A DNA stretch of 8,422 nt from Comamonadaceae bacterium (GTDB lineage Bacteria; Pseudomonadota; Gammaproteobacteria; Burkholderiales; Burkholderiaceae_C). Positions 7,074 through 8,422 of the stretch are shown here, one piece after another. Location of the stretch: the NCBI GenBank assembly GCA_947460065.1, contig CANHGF010000085.1, forward strand, positions 1-8,422, written 5' to 3'. Position numbers and translations under genes: made by a program. A model generated the notes under the pieces. That model worked only from the letters and a program-made list of their open reading frames with translations, was not told where the DNA came from and did no database searches. Positions within the stretch are counted from its first letter, which is position 1; each line of letters starts with the position of its first letter.

Positions 7074-7132
7074 TTTAAGAGAATCCCGCCGGCGCTCAAT
7101 CGGTGCAAGCCCTCACCACAGATCTATTTAGT

Positions 7133-7969
7133 ATGCAAAATCCAGCCCACACAAGCTCGCCCATCTTCCTGGACCATGTCGGCTTCATCGTTGAAGACCT
7201 GCCCGCTTCCCGCGCCCTGTTCGCGGGCCTGGGCTTTACCCTGACCGAGCGCGCCGACCATACCCGCACCAACGCCCAGGGTGAAAAGGTATCGGCCGGC
7301 AGCTCGCAGCATTCGATCATGCTGGGCACCGGCTACATCGAGCTGATGCAGATCACGGACCGCCAAGCCGGCCATCAGCTCACACCGGCGATCGACGAGC
7401 GTTATGGCCTGCATGTGCTGGCCCTGGGGACTGGCGAGGCCCAGGCCTGCCATCAGCAGGTTTCAGGCCTGAAGCCAGGGCCGATCATGGACTGGGCGCG
7501 CCCCGTCTCCACACCCGAGCGATCGGGCCTGGCTCGGTTTCGCTACTTCGACGCGCCCTGGACGGCCAGTGATCCGTCCTACATTTGCTGGGTCGAGCAA
7601 GTCACCCCTGAACTGGTGCGCTCACCCTCGCTGCTGCTACACCCCAACGGCGCGCAGGCCCTCGCCGGCCTGAGCTACAGCGGCGCAGAACCTGCGCTGC
7701 AGGCCTGGTCCGAGCGACTTCAGCGAGCCGGCGCCCAGCCCACTGAAAGCGGGCGCCTGAGCCTGGGGCCCTCGTGGATTGCTCTGGAATCGTCAGGCAC
7801 CGGCCCGGCCCTGCCCAGCGCATTGACGCTGACGTTTTCTTCGCTGCAGGACCTATCGAACCGGGCCGAGCGCCTGCAACTGCGCAGGCTGCACGACAGC
7901 CCCGATCGCCTGAGCCTGGATCTGCGTGATGTATGCGGCCTGGTGCTGCATGCGGTGGTGCAGGCCTGA
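7133..7969 (+). CDS. VOC family (glyoxalase-like) protein
   Basis: This protein has 278 residues from ATG 7133, with no signal peptide and probably cytoplasmic. The N-terminal half has the beta-alpha-beta-beta-beta layout of the vicinal-oxygen-chelate fold: LDHVGFIVEDL (13-23), an LGF turn (33-35), then QHSIMLGTGYIEL (59-71). His15, His60 and Glu70 are plausible metal or active-site positions. The C-terminal half (about 166-278) looks like a second, more diverged module. This resembles the Glyoxalase_3-like group (Pfam PF13468), whose members mostly lack assigned reactions. Start choice is uncertain: an in-frame GTG at 7103 would add ten residues, and neither start has a good Shine-Dalgarno. 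ATG 7133 is preferred because the fold begins only about 12 residues later. It is divergent from the importer operon, so shared regulation is plausible. A role on the imported solute is inference only. Confidence 0.8.
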   Translation: MQNPAHTSSPIFLDHVGFIVEDLPASRALFAGLGFTLTERADHTRTNAQGEKVSAGSSQHSIMLGTGYIELMQITDRQAGHQLTPAIDERYGLHVLALGTGEAQACHQQVSGLKPGPIMDWARPVSTPERSGLARFRYFDAPWTASDPSYICWVEQVTPELVRSPSLLLHPNGAQALAGLSYSGAEPALQAWSERLQRAGAQPTESGRLSLGPSWIALESSGTGPALPSALTLTFSSLQDLSNRAERLQLRRLHDSPDRLSLDLRDVCGLVLHAVVQA

Positions 7970-7996
7970 GCAGGCGCGAAGAACGCCTAGCTTGAC

Positions 7997-8011
7997 GGGC
8001 CTTGCAGGCCC
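7997..8011 (+). terminator. Weak candidate transcript-end hairpin after the VOC gene
   Basis: A perfect 6-bp GC-rich stem with a 3-base loop, 27 bases after the VOC stop codon. It lacks the downstream T-tract of an intrinsic terminator, so it may only be a 3'-end stabiliser or chance. Confidence 0.25.
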
Positions 8012-8025
8012 CGGCGATCTGGGTC

Positions 8026-8103
8026 TTAACGCTGGAGCACCACCACCGCCAACAAGGCGATGACCGCCCATCCCCCGCCCTGTGAGAGGGCCGCCCCCGG
8101 CAC
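8026..8103 (-). CDS. Possible 25-residue single-helix membrane microprotein
   Basis: A GTG at 8101-8103 opens a 25-codon frame ending in TAA (8026-8028). GAGG (8111-8114) lies exactly 7 bases ahead of the start. The product starts MPGAALSQGGG, followed by a hydrophobic run WAVIALLAVVVL, and ends in QR: a short potential membrane helix with a basic C-terminal end. An in-frame TGA upstream closes the frame, so it is not the tail of a longer ORF. It lies downstream of the truncated hydrolase gene on the same strand, beyond the REP pair. I know no family for it. Short hydrophobic ORFs arise by chance in GC-rich DNA, so this is a weak call. Confidence 0.2.
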   Translation of the reverse strand: MPGAALSQGGGWAVIALLAVVVLQR

Positions 8104-8144
8104 GACGGGGCCTCTATCAGGAGCAGTGCCTCATCCAGCGCCGC

Positions 8145-8220
8145 ATCGCCGCGAGGGCGCGGCTCCCACCCCATCACCAAGCCTGCTACGGTTTTGTGGG
8201 AGCGCCGCCCTCGGCGCGAT
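8145..8220. repeat. REP-like inverted pair (BIME-like)
   Basis: The forward unit 8145-8169 has stem GCCGCG/CGCGGC around AGGG. The inverted unit 8196-8220, read on the minus strand, has stem GCGCCG/CGGCGC around AGGG and is identical over 25 bases to the forward units at 1514 and 1614. The spacer is 26 bases. The forward unit is also preceded by AGCGCCGC, as at 1506-1513, so the conserved element extends to its left. The pair ends 8 bases before the hydrolase stop codon, again between convergent genes. Confidence 0.85.
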
Positions 8221-8227
8221 TGCGCTT

Positions 8228-8422
8228 TCAGCGCGCCAGCCAGCGTAGGAGGGCCTGAGCCAGTTCGGCGGGGCGCTCCATCGGGACCATGTGGCCCGAG
8301 TCTTCTATGACCTCGAGCACTGCCCCGGCCTCGGGAGCCACCAGTGCCTGCATGGCGCGGTGCTGCTCCACATTGGCCCAACTGTCCTGACGTCCGGTGA
8401 GGATCAGGGTGGGAACGCGCAA
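8228..8422 (-). CDS. Alpha/beta hydrolase, C-terminal fragment (gene continues beyond window)
   Basis: The last 64 visible residues of a minus-strand gene end with TGA at 8228-8230. The frame is open to the window edge, so the TTG at 8420-8422 is an internal Leu codon rather than a start. The fragment has the canonical C-terminal end of the fold: VPTLILTGRQDSW, with the catalytic-acid region Asp at fragment residue 13, and DSGHMVPMERP, with the catalytic histidine, followed by a final helix (AQALLRWLA). Unlike the gene at the left edge, it keeps the expected acid and histidine and is probably an active hydrolase of the MhpC/enol-lactonase-like type. The nucleophile and lid are outside the window, so the substrate cannot be inferred. 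Confidence 0.88.
   Translation of the reverse strand: MRVPTLILTGRQDSWANVEQHRAMQALVAPEAGAVLEVIEDSGHMVPMERPAELAQALLRWLAR

Larger units (their letters stand above)
7970..8144. other. Convergent intergenic stretch
   Basis: Between the VOC stop and the second REP pair I see no conserved gene. It holds a short perfect hairpin, GGGCCT (7997-8002), loop TGC, AGGCCC (8006-8011), 27 bases after the VOC stop, without a T-run. It also holds a 25-codon candidate ORF on the minus strand. Confidence 0.5.

Noticed and set aside
7101..7118. GGTGCAAG-CCC in the VOC leader, reminiscent of a cobalamin riboswitch core
   Set aside because: The rest of the conserved core, including the GCCACTG part, is absent, and the leader is too short for that riboswitch.
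7602..8381. Minus-strand open frame of 259 codons overlapping the VOC gene and both flanks
   Set aside because: It is antisense to the VOC gene and out of frame with the hydrolase fragment, with low-complexity Arg/Ala/Gly composition and translated REP sequence.

Overview
This is a high-GC window with tightly packed genes, very long antisense reading frames and GTG starts. The gene families and the GTGGGAGC-type REP elements suggest a proteobacterium. A Burkholderiales/Comamonadaceae-like betaproteobacterium is my best guess, but a pseudomonad-like gammaproteobacterium is not excluded. No rRNA, tRNA, insertion sequence, phage gene or CRISPR array is visible.

Layout from left to right. Positions 1-1340 (+) hold the 3' part of a gene for a protein that appears to contain two tandem alpha/beta-hydrolase-like domains; both lack recognisable catalytic residues. 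Positions 1341-1822 are non-coding, between two convergent gene ends. They hold a candidate structured inverted repeat (1385-1455) and an array of REP-like hairpins with an exact 100-bp period (1514-1740). Positions 1823-7004 (-) are a complete five-gene peptide/nickel-type (Opp/Dpp family) ABC importer operon. In order of transcription it encodes a periplasmic solute-binding protein, two permeases and two ATPases. Three of the four junctions are overlaps or a 5-base gap. Positions 7005-7132 are a divergent promoter region with a perfect 10-bp palindrome and a second inverted repeat. Positions 7133-7969 (+) encode a glyoxalase-like VOC protein. Positions 7970-8227 are a second convergent intergenic region with another REP pair and a possible 25-codon membrane microprotein ORF. 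Positions 8228-8422 (-) are the C-terminal end of a conventional alpha/beta hydrolase that runs off the window.

Working model (inference): the importer brings in a small peptide-like or other polar organic solute. The flanking VOC protein and hydrolases could act on it or its products. The sequence does not identify the substrate. The least ordinary items are the duplicated hydrolase-fold protein with degenerate active sites, and the REP family, whose stems change in a compensatory way at two separate convergent gene ends.
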